From Actinomycetospora corticicola (GTDB taxonomy: Bacteria; Actinomycetota; Actinomycetes; Mycobacteriales; Pseudonocardiaceae): DNA of 64,000 nt. The notes beneath the pieces are model-generated. The model was not told the DNA's origin. It did not search any database and was given only the letters and a program-made list of their open reading frames with translations. Numbering within the stretch: position 1 is the stretch's first letter; each line of letters starts with the position of its first letter. Both the position numbers and the translations under genes were made by a program. This document shows, piece after piece, positions 51,339 to 60,228 of this stretch. The DNA is taken from assembly GCF_013409505.1 (NCBI RefSeq), contig NZ_JACCBN010000001.1, forward strand, positions 5,704,001-5,768,000. Reading direction: 5' to 3'.

Positions 51339-52278
51339 GCCCCCGATTCTCCCCCGCCCGCACGCCGGGGGCGCGCGGAGGTGGGCCGCCACACGGACAG
51401 GCGGGATGCGCCGGACGCGGACGACGGCGCATCGACCCGGCCGCCACGTCGATCTCGTCCGCGGCCCCGAGCAGCCCCGACCGTCCCTGCAGGAACGCCA
51501 GGACCGCCCCGGTCACCAGTCCCGCGAGCGCCGTCGCCGTGTGGACGCCGACGCCGACCGCGGCGGTTGCGGACACCGGGGCGCCGCCGTCGGCCCGGTG
51601 ATGGGACACGCAGCGCAGGCAGGACGTCCGCCCCGGCAGGACGAGCGGGCCGACCACGCCGAGGGGGTCGCCCGCCGATACCGCGAGGTGCGGTTGGTGC
51701 CGGGCGTGCAGCCGTGCGGTGACCGTGGGGTCGGTGGCCTCGCGACCGATCAGCACGACGAGCTCCGGGCGGCGCCGGGACGGTTCCGCGACCGCGACCC
51801 CGGGGTGGGCGCGGGCCACGGCCGACGCGACGGCGAGGACGGTCGGGTGACCGAGGTCACCCGGCTCCAGGCCGGTGCCGAGGTCGTCCGGACCGACGGT
51901 CCCGCCCGCCCGGACCGCCACGCGCCCGATCCCAGCTCGCGCGAGCACCGTCGCGACCGCGACCCCGAGGCGTCCGGCGCCGTGCACCCGGACGTAGGCC
52001 GCCCGTTGCCGGTCCGCACCCGGTGGGCGCAGGAGACCCGCGTCCGCGAGCTCGGCCAGCAGCGCGGCGGCGTCCTCCGGCCGGGCGCCGCGGGCCACGG
52101 CGTCGGCGAGGGGCGGCGTGGTCGGGGCCGGGTCGCCGCCGAGGGCCGTGAGCAGGGCCCGCAGCGGGGGGTCGACGCCGTCGACCTGCCAGCCGGGGTC
52201 GTCGCCGAGGCGGGCGGTCGTGGCGTCGTGCCAGCGCGGCACGAGGGCGAGCCGGGGCGGGGGCTGCGAGGGGTCCAC
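51328..52278 (-). CDS. ThiF/E1-like protein, cyclodehydratase-related, function unknown
   Basis: 316-aa protein that resembles ThiF/E1 adenylyltransferase-type folds. VRVHGAGRLGVAVATVLARAGIG near 125 is a Rossmann-type loop, and a substrate region LPGRTSCLRCVSHHRA near 220 resembles the zinc/Cys segment of E1-like enzymes. ATAAVGVGVHTATALAGLVTG and the C-terminal HPACPCG also fit. The N-terminal about 100 residues (winged-helix-like, LRALLTALGG ... LLAELADAGLL) recall the RiPP recognition-type domains of TOMM cyclodehydratases. No precursor peptide gene is visible beside it. Probably corresponds to the conserved gene Rv3196. GTG 52278. Confidence 0.65.
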   Translation of the reverse strand: MDPSQPPPRLALVPRWHDATTARLGDDPGWQVDGVDPPLRALLTALGGDPAPTTPPLADAVARGARPEDAAALLAELADAGLLRPPGADRQRAAYVRVHGAGRLGVAVATVLARAGIGRVAVRAGGTVGPDDLGTGLEPGDLGHPTVLAVASAVARAHPGVAVAEPSRRRPELVVLIGREATDPTVTARLHARHQPHLAVSAGDPLGVVGPLVLPGRTSCLRCVSHHRADGGAPVSATAAVGVGVHTATALAGLVTGAVLAFLQGRSGLLGAADEIDVAAGSMRRRPRPAHPACPCGGPPPRAPGVRAGENRGRVR

Positions 52279-52320
52279 ATCCCCTTGGACGCACGCCGAC
52301 GCCGCGCGGATCCGTCTGAC

Positions 52321-52326
52321 TACCGT
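52321..52326 (+). promoter_or_regulatory. Leaderless-type -10 box (TACCGT) for the YgjP-like gene
   Basis: TACCGT ends 7 bases before GTG 52334, which is why that GTG is chosen over the in-frame GTG 52325 that overlaps the -10 box. Confidence 0.5.
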
Positions 52327-52333
52327 GGCGGTC

Positions 52334-52900
52334 GTGGACGAGCCCCAGGTCGTCGTGCGCCGCAGTGCCCGGCGGAAGCGCACGATCAGCGCCCGCCAGG
52401 ACGGCGACACCCTCGTCGTCTCGATCCCGGCCTCCGCGTCCAAGGCGCAGGAGGAGCGCTGGGTGGCCGAGATGCTGGCGAAGATGCAGCGCTCGCAGGC
52501 CCGTCGTCGTCCCGGTCGGGGCGCCGCCGACGGCGACCTGGCCGCCCGCGCCGACGCGCTGGCCCGCGACCACCTCGACCCGGTCGGCCCCGGCGGCCGC
52601 TGGCCGCGACCCGTGAGCGTGCGGTGGGTGCCGCCGATGCGGACCCGCTGGGCCTCGTGCACCCCGACCGAGGGCACGATCCGGGTCAGCGAGCGGCTGC
52701 GGGACGTGCCCGGCTGGGTGCTCGACCACGTGCTGGTGCACGAGCTCGCGCACCTGCGCGAGTCGGGGCACGGTCCGGCGTTCCGGGCCCTCGAGGCCCG
52801 CTACCCCCGCGCGGAGCGGGCGATCGGCTACCTTGAGGGCCTCTCGGACGGGGCCGGGCTCGACATCGGGTCGGAGCCCGACGGCGACGACGAGGACTAG
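52334..52900 (+). CDS. YgjP/SprT-like (DUF45) zinc metallopeptidase
   Basis: 188-aa protein with the gluzincin motif HELAH (LVHELAHLRESGHGPAF, near residues 137-153) and, before it, the DUF45 strand WASCTPTEGTIRVSERL. The N-terminal half is a basic beta-rich domain (VRRSARRKRTISARQDGDTLVVSIP). Predicted cytosolic metallopeptidase; physiological substrate unknown. It is divergent from the ThiF-like gene across 55 bases, and its stop overlaps the stop of the convergent DUF2342 gene. Confidence 0.87.
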   Translation: MDEPQVVVRRSARRKRTISARQDGDTLVVSIPASASKAQEERWVAEMLAKMQRSQARRRPGRGAADGDLAARADALARDHLDPVGPGGRWPRPVSVRWVPPMRTRWASCTPTEGTIRVSERLRDVPGWVLDHVLVHELAHLRESGHGPAFRALEARYPRAERAIGYLEGLSDGAGLDIGSEPDGDDED

Positions 52901-54348
52901 CCCTTCGACCCGGCGTCCGGCCCCTCGGACCCGTCGTCGGGAGCCTGGGTGCCCTTCTCCTGCTCGGCCTTCATCTCCGCCTCGAGACGGGCGATCGGGT
53001 CGTCGAGGTCGGCGAAGGAACCCTCGCCGCCCTCCTCGCCGATCTGCGAGCGCCCGCGCACGAAGGCGGCGGGGTCGTCGAGGTCCTCGGCGGTCGGCAG
53101 CAGGTCGGGGTGCGCCCAGACCGCGTCGCGGCCGTCGACGTCCCGGGCCTCGCCGAGCAGGCGCCACACCTCGGCCGCGTCGCGCAGGCGCCGGGGCCGC
53201 AGCTCCAACCCGACGAGCGTGGCGAAGGTCTGCTCGGCCGGCCCGCCCGACGCACGACGACGGCGCATGCTCTCCCGCAGCGCGTCGGCGCCGGGCAGGC
53301 GGTCGCCGATCGCGGCCGCGACGACGTGGTCGACCCAGCCCTCGACGAGCGCCAGCAGCGTCTCCAGGCGGGCGAGGGCCGCCTTCTGGGCCTCGGTGGT
53401 CTGCGGCTCGAACAGCCCCGAGGACATGGCCTGCTCGATGGCGGCCGGGTTCGACGGGTCGAGGTCGCGGGCGAGCTCCTCGATGCGGGAGGTGTCGATG
53501 GAGATGCCGTGGGCGAACTCCTCGACGGTGGCGAGCAGCCGCTGGCGCAGCCACGGCACGTGCCCGAACAGGCGGTGGTGGGCCGCCTCGCGGGCGGCGA
53601 GGAAGACGAGGACCTCCCCGGCGGGCCGGTCGAGGCCCTCGGTGAAGCGGGTGACGGCGTCGGGCAGCAGCGCCGCGGTGCCCTCCGGGCCCAGCGGGAG
53701 GCCGACGTCGGAGGAGGTGAGCACCTCGCCCGCGAGCTGCCCGAGGGCGGCGCCGAGCTGCGAGCCGAAGGCCATGCCGCCGACCTGCGAGATCATCCCG
53801 AGCATCGGCCCGGCCATCTCGCGGGCCTCCGCGGGGAGGCCCTCCACCCACGCGCCCGCGACGCGCTGGGCCACCGGGTCGCACAGCCGCTGCCAGGTGG
53901 GGATGGTGGCGTCCACCCAGTCGTCGGGGGACCACACGGTGACGGTCGAGGCGCCGGAGGGCAGCGTCGTGGCGTCGTCCAGCCAGAGCTCGGCGAGGCG
54001 CACGGACTCCACGACCGCGTTCTTCTGCTCCGCGGACGGGGCGCCCTTCACGGTGATCTGCTGGTGCGCCATCTGGGCCGCCAGCTTGTAGTTCACCGGT
54101 CCGCTGCCGCCGCCCGGGCCGCCGGAGGCCGAGAGCATCTGACCGAGCTGCGTGAGCATCTGGCCGAGCTGCCCCATGTCGAAGCCGCCCGGACCGCCCG
54201 CTCCGCCGCCCAGCGCGCCGAACGGGTTGCCGCCGGCCCCGAAGCCGAAGCCCTGCGGGCCGCCGCCGGAGCCGGACCCGGAGGAGCCCCGCCCGCGCTC
54301 GTCGTCGGGGTCGGACGGGCCGCCGAAACCGAAGGGCAGGTCACTCAT
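52897..54348 (-). CDS. DUF2342 zinc-dependent metalloprotease-like protein
   Basis: 483-aa actinobacteria-specific protein (Rv3195 type). The N-terminal about 75 residues are glycine-rich and disordered (GSGSGGGPQGFGFGAGGNPFG). The core includes KLAAQMAHQQITVKG, WSPDDWVDATIPTWQRLCDP and the metal-binding-like AAREAAHHRLFGHVPWLRQRL with AHHRLFGH near 280. The acidic, Lys/Glu-rich C-terminus ends DDGSEGPDAGSKG. ATG 54348; a leaderless -10 box lies just upstream. Called a zinc-dependent metalloprotease by family; activity is not proven. Confidence 0.85.
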   Translation of the reverse strand: MSDLPFGFGGPSDPDDERGRGSSGSGSGGGPQGFGFGAGGNPFGALGGGAGGPGGFDMGQLGQMLTQLGQMLSASGGPGGGSGPVNYKLAAQMAHQQITVKGAPSAEQKNAVVESVRLAELWLDDATTLPSGASTVTVWSPDDWVDATIPTWQRLCDPVAQRVAGAWVEGLPAEAREMAGPMLGMISQVGGMAFGSQLGAALGQLAGEVLTSSDVGLPLGPEGTAALLPDAVTRFTEGLDRPAGEVLVFLAAREAAHHRLFGHVPWLRQRLLATVEEFAHGISIDTSRIEELARDLDPSNPAAIEQAMSSGLFEPQTTEAQKAALARLETLLALVEGWVDHVVAAAIGDRLPGADALRESMRRRRASGGPAEQTFATLVGLELRPRRLRDAAEVWRLLGEARDVDGRDAVWAHPDLLPTAEDLDDPAAFVRGRSQIGEEGGEGSFADLDDPIARLEAEMKAEQEKGTQAPDDGSEGPDAGSKG

Positions 54349-54355
54349 GGCGACC

Positions 54356-54361
54356 ACGGTA
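54356..54361 (-). promoter_or_regulatory. Leaderless-type -10 box (TACCGT, minus strand) for the DUF2342 gene
   Basis: On the minus strand TACCGT ends 7 bases before ATG 54348. Confidence 0.5.
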
Positions 54362-54463
54362 CGCGCGACCGGGAGCCCCCGACCCCGCCTCGCGGACCGC
54401 ACAGCACGCCCACAGCGAACATTCAGGTGCGAGCCCGTATCCCGGCCCCACACGGGCGATCAC

Positions 54464-54469
54464 TACCCT
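54464..54469 (+). promoter_or_regulatory. Leaderless-type -10 box (TACCCT) for the PDZ/Lon protease gene
   Basis: TACCCT ends 8 bases before GTG 54478. Confidence 0.5.
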
Positions 54470-54477
54470 CGCCGCCC

Positions 54478-55503
54478 GTGACCCGGTTGCGCGCGACGCT
54501 GGCCCTGGGCCTCGTGCTCGCCGCGGTGCTGGGACTGACCGGGGCCACGGTGCGGGTGCCGTTCGTCGCCCTCGGCGACGGGCCGACCTTCGACGTCCTC
54601 GGCGCGCAGGACGGCCGCACCATCATCGACGTCACGGGGGCGGTGCCGACCTTCCCGACGTCGGGCCAGCTGCGCATGACCACCGTCGCGGTCACCAGTC
54701 AGGTGACGCTCTTCGGGGCCGTCGCCATGTGGATCAGCGGCTCGCACGAGGTGGTGCCGCGCGAGCAGGTCTATCCGACGGGGCAGTCGAGCCAGCAGGT
54801 CGACGCCGAGAACACGCGCCAGTTCACGCAGTCCGAGGACGACGCCCAGAACGCCGCGCTGCGCTACCTGGGCTACCCCAGCACCGTGCAGGTCGGCGAC
54901 GTCACGACCCCCGGCCCCTCGGTCGGGCTCCTGCGTCAGGGCGACCGCATCGCCGCGATCGGCGGGCGTCCCGTCACCACCCCGCAGGACGTCGTGGACG
55001 CGGTCGGGGCGTCCCGGCCGGGGGCGCCGCTCGTCCTGACGGTGGTGCGGGGCGGGACGACGAGCGACGTCACCGTCACCACCGCGCCCCGTCCCGGGGA
55101 CGCGACGAAGGGCTACCTCGGCATCACCGCGGCCGCGGTGGTGGACGCCCCGGCCACCATCCGCATCGGTCTGGCCGACGTCGGCGGGCCCTCCGCGGGG
55201 CTCATCTTCGCCACCGCGATCGTCGACAAGCTGACCCCGGGCGACCTCACCGGCGGCAAGGACATCGCGGGCACCGGCACGATCGACGCCTCCGGACGGG
55301 TCGGCCCGATCGGGGGAATCCGGTTCAAGATGGACGCCGCGCGCGACGACGGGGCGACCGCGTTCCTCGTGCCCGCGGGCAACTGTGCGGAGGCGGTCCG
55401 GTCCGCGCCGGCCGGACTGACCCTGGCGCGTGTGTCCGACCTGCGCGAGGGTGTGGCCGCCGTCCGGTCCATCGCGGCCGGGCAGACCCCGCCGACCTGC
55501 TGA
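54478..55503 (+). CDS. Membrane-anchored PDZ domain protease with Lon-type Ser-Lys active site
   Basis: 341-aa protein (Rv3194c type). An N-terminal membrane anchor (LALGLVLAAVLGLTGATV) is followed by a PDZ domain at about 145-215 (LLRQGDRIAAIGGRPVTTPQDVVDAV). A C-terminal Lon-like protease domain carries catalytic Ser in DVGGPSAGLIFA near 240 and Lys in GGIRFKMDAARDDGA near 284. The domain should face outside the membrane. It is 90 bases upstream of the UPF0182 gene, as in mycobacteria, and may act on secreted or membrane proteins. Confidence 0.9.
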   Translation: MTRLRATLALGLVLAAVLGLTGATVRVPFVALGDGPTFDVLGAQDGRTIIDVTGAVPTFPTSGQLRMTTVAVTSQVTLFGAVAMWISGSHEVVPREQVYPTGQSSQQVDAENTRQFTQSEDDAQNAALRYLGYPSTVQVGDVTTPGPSVGLLRQGDRIAAIGGRPVTTPQDVVDAVGASRPGAPLVLTVVRGGTTSDVTVTTAPRPGDATKGYLGITAAAVVDAPATIRIGLADVGGPSAGLIFATAIVDKLTPGDLTGGKDIAGTGTIDASGRVGPIGGIRFKMDAARDDGATAFLVPAGNCAEAVRSAPAGLTLARVSDLREGVAAVRSIAAGQTPPTC

Positions 55504-55592
55504 GAACCGGACGAAGGCGACCACAGGGAACCCACACGATCTCACTAGAGTTGTCGCAGAGAAACCCTCGGAATTCTGGAGTGTGACCGCCC

Positions 55593-58574
55593 GTGGCCAA
55601 CCGGCCGGCGACCGGGAACCCGCAGCTCTCCCGGCGTACGAAGTCGCTGCTCGTCCTGGGCGCGATCGTGCTCGTCGTCCTCGTCGGTCTGGCCCGGCTC
55701 GTCGACGTCTACGTCGACTTCGCCTGGTTCGGCGAGGTCGGCTACCGCAACGTCTTCACCACCGTGCTGGCGACCCGCGTCGTCCAGAGCGTCATCGCCG
55801 CGGTGTTCATGGGCGGGCTGATCGCGCTCAACCTCTACGTCGCCTACCGCACCCGTCCCGTCTTCGTGCCCGTCGCGGGTCCGGAGGACCCGGTCGCGCG
55901 CTACCGCACCGTGGTGCTCTCGCACCTGCGGCTGTTCGCCATCGGCATCCCGGTGGTCGTCGCCGTCATCGCCGCGCTCTCTGCGCAGAGCGACTGGCAG
56001 ACCACGCAGCTCTTCCTCAACCAGACGCCGTTCGGGATCGCCGACCCGGTGTTCGGGCACGACATCGGCTTCTACGTCTTCGCCCTGCCGTTCTGGCGCG
56101 CGGTGCTCTCGTGGTTGTTCGTCGGCATCGGCGTCAGCTTCGTCGCCGCGCTGGTCGCCCACTACGTCTTCGGCGGTATCCGCCTGGCCGGGCGCAACGG
56201 CTCGCTCGCGACGGCGGCCCGGGCGCACCTCGCGATCCTCGTGGGCGTCTTCGTGCTGCTGAAGGCGGTCGGCTACTTCTTCGACCGCTACGAGCTGCTC
56301 TTCTCCGACCGCAAGGCCTCGATCGGCGGCGCCAACTTCTACGGCGCGAGCTACACCGACCTCAACGCGGCGATGCCCGCCAAGCTGATCCTGCTCGTCA
56401 TCGCGGTGATCTGCGCCGCGGCGTTCTTCGCCGCGGTCTTCCTGCGCAACCTGCAGATCCCGGCGATCGCCCTCGCGCTGCTGGTGCTCTCGAGCATCCT
56501 CGTCGGGGCCGCGTGGCCCGCCGTCCTCGAGCAGTTCTCGGTCCGTCCGAACGCCAACCAGCGTGAGGCGCTCTCCATCCAGCGCAACATCGAGGCGACG
56601 AGACAGGCCTTCAACATCACGCCGCAGACGGTCAACCGGGAGCCCTACGCGGGCACCACCGACCAGAGCGCGGCCGCGGTCCAGCAGGCCATCGCCACCG
56701 ACACCGCGACGGTGCCCAACATCCGGCTGCTCGACCCGAACCGGCTCTCGCGGACGTTCACCCAGCTCGAGCAGCGACGGAACTTCTACGGGTTCCCGGC
56801 CACGCTGGACGTCGACCGGTACACGGTCAACAACCAGATGCAGGACTACGTGGTCGCCGCCCGCGAGATCGCGCCGGACAACCTCGCCGGCAACCAGCAG
56901 GACTGGATCAACCGGCACCTCGTCTACACCCACGGCAACGGCTTCGTCGCCGCGCCGGCGAACACCGTCAACGCGCCGCTGGACTCCAACGGCGGGCAGG
57001 GCGGCTACCCGCAGTTCCAGGTGTCCGACGTCGACAACCCCGGTCCGTTCGGCCTGCAGCAGCCGCGCATCTACTTCGGCGAGCTGGTCAACCAGCCCGA
57101 CGACTACGCGATCGTCGGCGCCGACGCGGGCACCCCGCCGCGGGAGTACGACACCGACTCGCGGCAGTACACCTACACCGGCCCCGGCGGCGTGTCGCTC
57201 GGCGACCCGATCAGCCGGCTCGCGTTCTTCGCGTACTACGGGTTCGAGCGGAACATCCTGTTCAACTCGTCCATCGGCGACAACTCGAAGATCATGTACA
57301 ACCGCGACCCGCTCACCCGCGTGCAGAAGGTCGCTCCGTGGCTCGAGCTGGACAACGACGTCTACCCCGCGGTGGTCGACGGGTCGATCAAGTACATCGT
57401 CGACGGTTACACGACGCTGCCGCGCTACCCCTACGCCCAGCAGGTGAGCCTCGGCGACGCCACCCGGGACTCGGTGAACAACGCGACGCTGCGCCCGGAC
57501 ACCGCCGGCTACATGCGGAACTCGGTGAAGGCGACGGTCGACGCCTACACCGGTCAGGTCGACCTCTACGAGAACGACCCGACCGACCCGGTCCTGCAGA
57601 CCTGGGAGAAGGCGTTCCCCGGCGTCGTGAAGCCCGCCGCCGAGGTGCCGCCGGACCTCCGGGCCCACTACCGGTACCCCGAGGGCATCTTCAAGGTGCA
57701 GCGCGACCTGCTCACCCGCTACCACGTGTCCGACCCCGGCGAGTTCTACTCGACGGTGTCCTTCTGGGACGTCCCGTCCGACCCGACGAGCGACGCCGCG
57801 GCCGCCGCGGGCGACCCGCAGCCGCCGTACTACCTGCTCGCCGACGATCCCCGGCGCGGCACGGCCAACATTCCGCAGTTCCAGCTGACCACCGCCCTGG
57901 TCAGCCTGCGCCGTGAGTTCCTCTCGGCGTACCTGTCGGTGAGCTCCGACCCGGGCACCTACGGACAGATGACGCTGCTGCAACTGCCGGCGGACACCCA
58001 GACCCGGGGTCCGCAGCAGGTCCAGACGCAGTTCCTGTCGTCCCCGCAGGTCTCCAGCGAGCTCAACCTGCTGCGCCAGCAGGGCACCCAGGTGCTCTAC
58101 GGCAACCTGCTGACGCTCCCGGTGGCGGGCGGCCTGCTCTACGTCGAGCCGGTCTACATCGAGCGCTCCAACCAGGAGTCCTCGTTCCCGCAGCTCTCCC
58201 GGGTGCTGGTCAGCTTCGGCGGCCGGATCGGCTACGCGCCGACCCTGCCCGAGGCGCTGACCCAGGTGTTCGGCTCGTCGGGCACGGCGACCTCGACGCC
58301 GGGGTCGACCGGTCAGACGCAGACGCCCGCCACCGGGCAGACGCCCGCGACGGCCCAGACCCCGACCACCGGAGGGGCCCCGGCCGCCGGTGGTGCGGCT
58401 GCGGCCGGCAGCTCGGCGGCGGTCACGTCCGCGGTCACGGCGATGAACACCGCCCTCGACGAGCTGCGCACCGCGCAGCAGCAGGGCGACTTCGCCGGCA
58501 TCGGTCGTGCCCAGCAGGACCTGGCTAACGCGATCAACCAGTACCGGACCGCGACCGGCGGGACCCCCGGCTGA
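55593..58574 (+). CDS. UPF0182 (COG1615) family large membrane protein
   Basis: 993-aa protein. Seven hydrophobic segments lie in the first about 310 residues (LVLGAIVLVVLVGLARLVDVYVDF, VIAAVFMGGLIALNLYVAY, FVGIGVSFVAALVAHYVF and others). A large extracytoplasmic region of about 560 residues follows (VNREPYAGTTDQSAAAVQQ, YGFPATLDVDRY, NLLTLPVAGGLLYVEPVYIE). The C-terminus is a low-complexity Thr/Gln/Pro/Gly/Ala stretch ending in a short coiled region (ALDELRTAQQQGDFAGIGRAQQ). Function unknown; conserved across actinobacteria as Rv3193c. GTG 55593. A -10-like TAGAGT lies at 55546-55551. Confidence 0.92.
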   Translation: MANRPATGNPQLSRRTKSLLVLGAIVLVVLVGLARLVDVYVDFAWFGEVGYRNVFTTVLATRVVQSVIAAVFMGGLIALNLYVAYRTRPVFVPVAGPEDPVARYRTVVLSHLRLFAIGIPVVVAVIAALSAQSDWQTTQLFLNQTPFGIADPVFGHDIGFYVFALPFWRAVLSWLFVGIGVSFVAALVAHYVFGGIRLAGRNGSLATAARAHLAILVGVFVLLKAVGYFFDRYELLFSDRKASIGGANFYGASYTDLNAAMPAKLILLVIAVICAAAFFAAVFLRNLQIPAIALALLVLSSILVGAAWPAVLEQFSVRPNANQREALSIQRNIEATRQAFNITPQTVNREPYAGTTDQSAAAVQQAIATDTATVPNIRLLDPNRLSRTFTQLEQRRNFYGFPATLDVDRYTVNNQMQDYVVAAREIAPDNLAGNQQDWINRHLVYTHGNGFVAAPANTVNAPLDSNGGQGGYPQFQVSDVDNPGPFGLQQPRIYFGELVNQPDDYAIVGADAGTPPREYDTDSRQYTYTGPGGVSLGDPISRLAFFAYYGFERNILFNSSIGDNSKIMYNRDPLTRVQKVAPWLELDNDVYPAVVDGSIKYIVDGYTTLPRYPYAQQVSLGDATRDSVNNATLRPDTAGYMRNSVKATVDAYTGQVDLYENDPTDPVLQTWEKAFPGVVKPAAEVPPDLRAHYRYPEGIFKVQRDLLTRYHVSDPGEFYSTVSFWDVPSDPTSDAAAAAGDPQPPYYLLADDPRRGTANIPQFQLTTALVSLRREFLSAYLSVSSDPGTYGQMTLLQLPADTQTRGPQQVQTQFLSSPQVSSELNLLRQQGTQVLYGNLLTLPVAGGLLYVEPVYIERSNQESSFPQLSRVLVSFGGRIGYAPTLPEALTQVFGSSGTATSTPGSTGQTQTPATGQTPATAQTPTTGGAPAAGGAAAAGSSAAVTSAVTAMNTALDELRTAQQQGDFAGIGRAQQDLANAINQYRTATGGTPG

Positions 58575-58612
58575 TCCACTCCACCCCGCGTCGCGTACTG
58601 TTGGTGACACGA

Positions 58613-58686
58613 CGCGGGGTGGAGCAGCTCGGTAGCTCGCTGGGCTCATAACCCAGAGGTCACAGGTTCGAATCCTGTCCCCGCTA
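58613..58686 (+). tRNA. tRNA-fMet (CAT), copy 1, no encoded CCA
   Basis: Complete cloverleaf with anticodon loop CTCATAA. The three consecutive G:C pairs in the anticodon stem (GGG/CCC) and the unpaired first base (C1 opposite T72) are initiator hallmarks. The 3' end is CGCTA followed by CTC, so CCA must be added after transcription. Identical over 74 nt to the copy at 60229. Confidence 0.95.
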
Positions 58687-58692
58687 CTCGCA

Positions 58693-58724
58693 GAAGGGCC
58701 CCGGCCATCAGGCCGGGGCCCTTC
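58693..58724 (+). terminator. Rho-independent terminator of tRNA-fMet copy 1
   Basis: Perfect 14-bp stem GAAGGGCCCCGGCC (58693-58706) / 58711-58724, loop ATCA, followed by GTCGTTCC. Confidence 0.85.
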
Positions 58725-58778
58725 GTCGTTCCTGCGTCCTTCCCGACGGCGGGTCGGTGCGGGTCGGTCGCGCGAGCT

Positions 58779-59950
58779 GCTCCTATGTCAAGCGGCGGCG
58801 GGGGTTGGGGTGGGTTCGGTCTGTCGGAGCAGGTTGAACACGACGCGGGCGAGGCGTCGTTTGAGGGCGCGGAGGGCGTCGTTGTGTCGGTCGCCGCGGG
58901 CTCGACGCTTGTCGTAGTAGGCCCGTCCGAGGCTCTCGGGTAGCCGGGTCTGGGTCAGCGCGATGCGGTGCAGGGCGGCGTTGAGTTGCCGGTTGCCGCC
59001 GCGGGCCAGCCGGTGGCGGTCGGTGCGCCCCGAGGAGGCCGGGATCGGTGCGACCCCGGCGTGCATCGCGAAGCAGGCCTCGGAGCGGAACCGGCCCGGG
59101 CGGGCGGTCTCGGCGAGCAGCTTCGCCGCCGAGAGCGGCCCGCAGCCGGGCAACTCGAGCAGCTGCGGGGCCAACACGGCGACCCGCCGGGCGATCTCGC
59201 GTTCCAGGGCACGGATGCGGGTCGTCCGGGCGGCGATGTCTGCGACCAACTCGGCGGCGAGCTCACCGACCAGCCCGGGGTGCTCGGCGGGCAGCAGCGC
59301 GGCCAGCGCGGTCAGACGGGTGGGCTTGTCCAGCCCGCGGGCCGGGATGCTGCGCTCGAGTCCGGGATCGAGTTCGTGCAGGTGCCAACGCAGCCGGCAG
59401 ATCATCGCGGTCCGCTCCGCCACCAGGTGCTCACGGTGATCGACCAGCAGCTTCAGCTCCCGGCTGGCCGGGGTGTGCTCGGCCAGGGGCAGGTCCGGCT
59501 CCCGCAGCGCGGCCCGGGCGATCGCGGTCGCATCGATCGGGTCGGACTTCCCGAACTCCCGCGCCGAGCTCCGGGCACCGGCCATCAGCTTCGGCGGCAC
59601 CCGCCGCACTCGCTGCCCCGCGGCGAGCAGCGCCCGCTCCAGGCGCAGCGACACATGCCGGCAGTCCTCCACCGCCCACTCGATCTCGGGCCCAGCCGCG
59701 ACCGCGAACTCCTCACCCACACCCTGGACCCACGCCAACAACTCCAGGTGCCCGGCGTCGGTGGCCTGCACCCGACGCTGCGCGCGGCGCACCCCGAGTT
59801 GATCGACCACCACCGCGGTGTGGGTGTCTTTGTGGACATCGACTCCGACCATCAGGACCATCGAAGGGTCTCCTGCTCCTAGCCTGCGGGGGACAACAGG
59901 CCGGGCCGGTCGGCGGACACACCTCAGTGGGGGCGCTGCCACGCTCCTAT
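58779..59950 (-). mobile_element. IS110-family insertion sequence, about 1.16 kb
   Basis: The element carries one transposase and is bounded by the direct repeat GCTCCTAT at 58779-58786 and 59943-59950; the following bases are also alike (GTCAAG and CAAG). There are no inverted repeats, as expected for IS110. A third GCTCCTA occurs inside, just upstream of the transposase (59875-59881). IS110 elements encode a bridge RNA in the non-coding end upstream of the transposase. Here that end is 59862-59950 if the repeat marks the boundary, or longer if the true end is nearer the second tRNA. Exact ends are uncertain. Confidence 0.7.
58788..59861 (-). CDS. IS110 family transposase (DEDD type)
   Basis: 357-aa transposase. 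The N-terminal RuvC-like DEDD domain has MVGVDVHKDTHTAVVVD (first Asp), GPEIEWAVED (Glu) and GKSDPIDATAIARA (last Asp pair). The C-terminal Tnp20 domain has LPGCGPLSAAKLLAE and GVAPIPASSGRTDRH with the conserved Ser, then RGGNRQLNAALHRIAL. Full length and without frameshift, so probably functional. ATG 59861; an in-frame ATG further upstream would enter the predicted non-coding end. The stop is 1 base from the terminal direct repeat. Confidence 0.93.
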   Translation of the reverse strand: MVLMVGVDVHKDTHTAVVVDQLGVRRAQRRVQATDAGHLELLAWVQGVGEEFAVAAGPEIEWAVEDCRHVSLRLERALLAAGQRVRRVPPKLMAGARSSAREFGKSDPIDATAIARAALREPDLPLAEHTPASRELKLLVDHREHLVAERTAMICRLRWHLHELDPGLERSIPARGLDKPTRLTALAALLPAEHPGLVGELAAELVADIAARTTRIRALEREIARRVAVLAPQLLELPGCGPLSAAKLLAETARPGRFRSEACFAMHAGVAPIPASSGRTDRHRLARGGNRQLNAALHRIALTQTRLPESLGRAYYDKRRARGDRHNDALRALKRRLARVVFNLLRQTEPTPTPAAA

Positions 59951-60228
59951 CAAGTCACGCCGGCCGGCCTGGCCGCCGGTGCCCGGCACAGCTCGCGCTG
60001 GCCCATCAGGGGCAGTCACATGGAGAGCCAGAGCACCGACGACCAGGATCCCGACCACCGCAACAGCGGCACCACCGACCCTGACACTGAGGTGCACGTG
60101 GGGCAGGTCCGGGAGGCCGGGAAGCTGCCTGGTGTGGTTCTCGCGGTGCGGCGCGAGCCCACCCCCCTGCGCGACGGCGGTTCACCGCCCGGTAGTCTTT
60201 CCTTCATCGCCGGAAAGCACGGCGACGG
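59951..60228. other. Gap between IS110 and the second tRNA-fMet
   Basis: No supported gene. A + strand frame from ATG 60020 stays open but runs straight through the tRNA, giving the well-known false peptide read from tRNA sequence, so it is not called. An AT-richer stretch at 60193-60215 (TAGTCTTTCCTTCATCG) directly before the tRNA probably holds its promoter. Confidence 0.5.
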
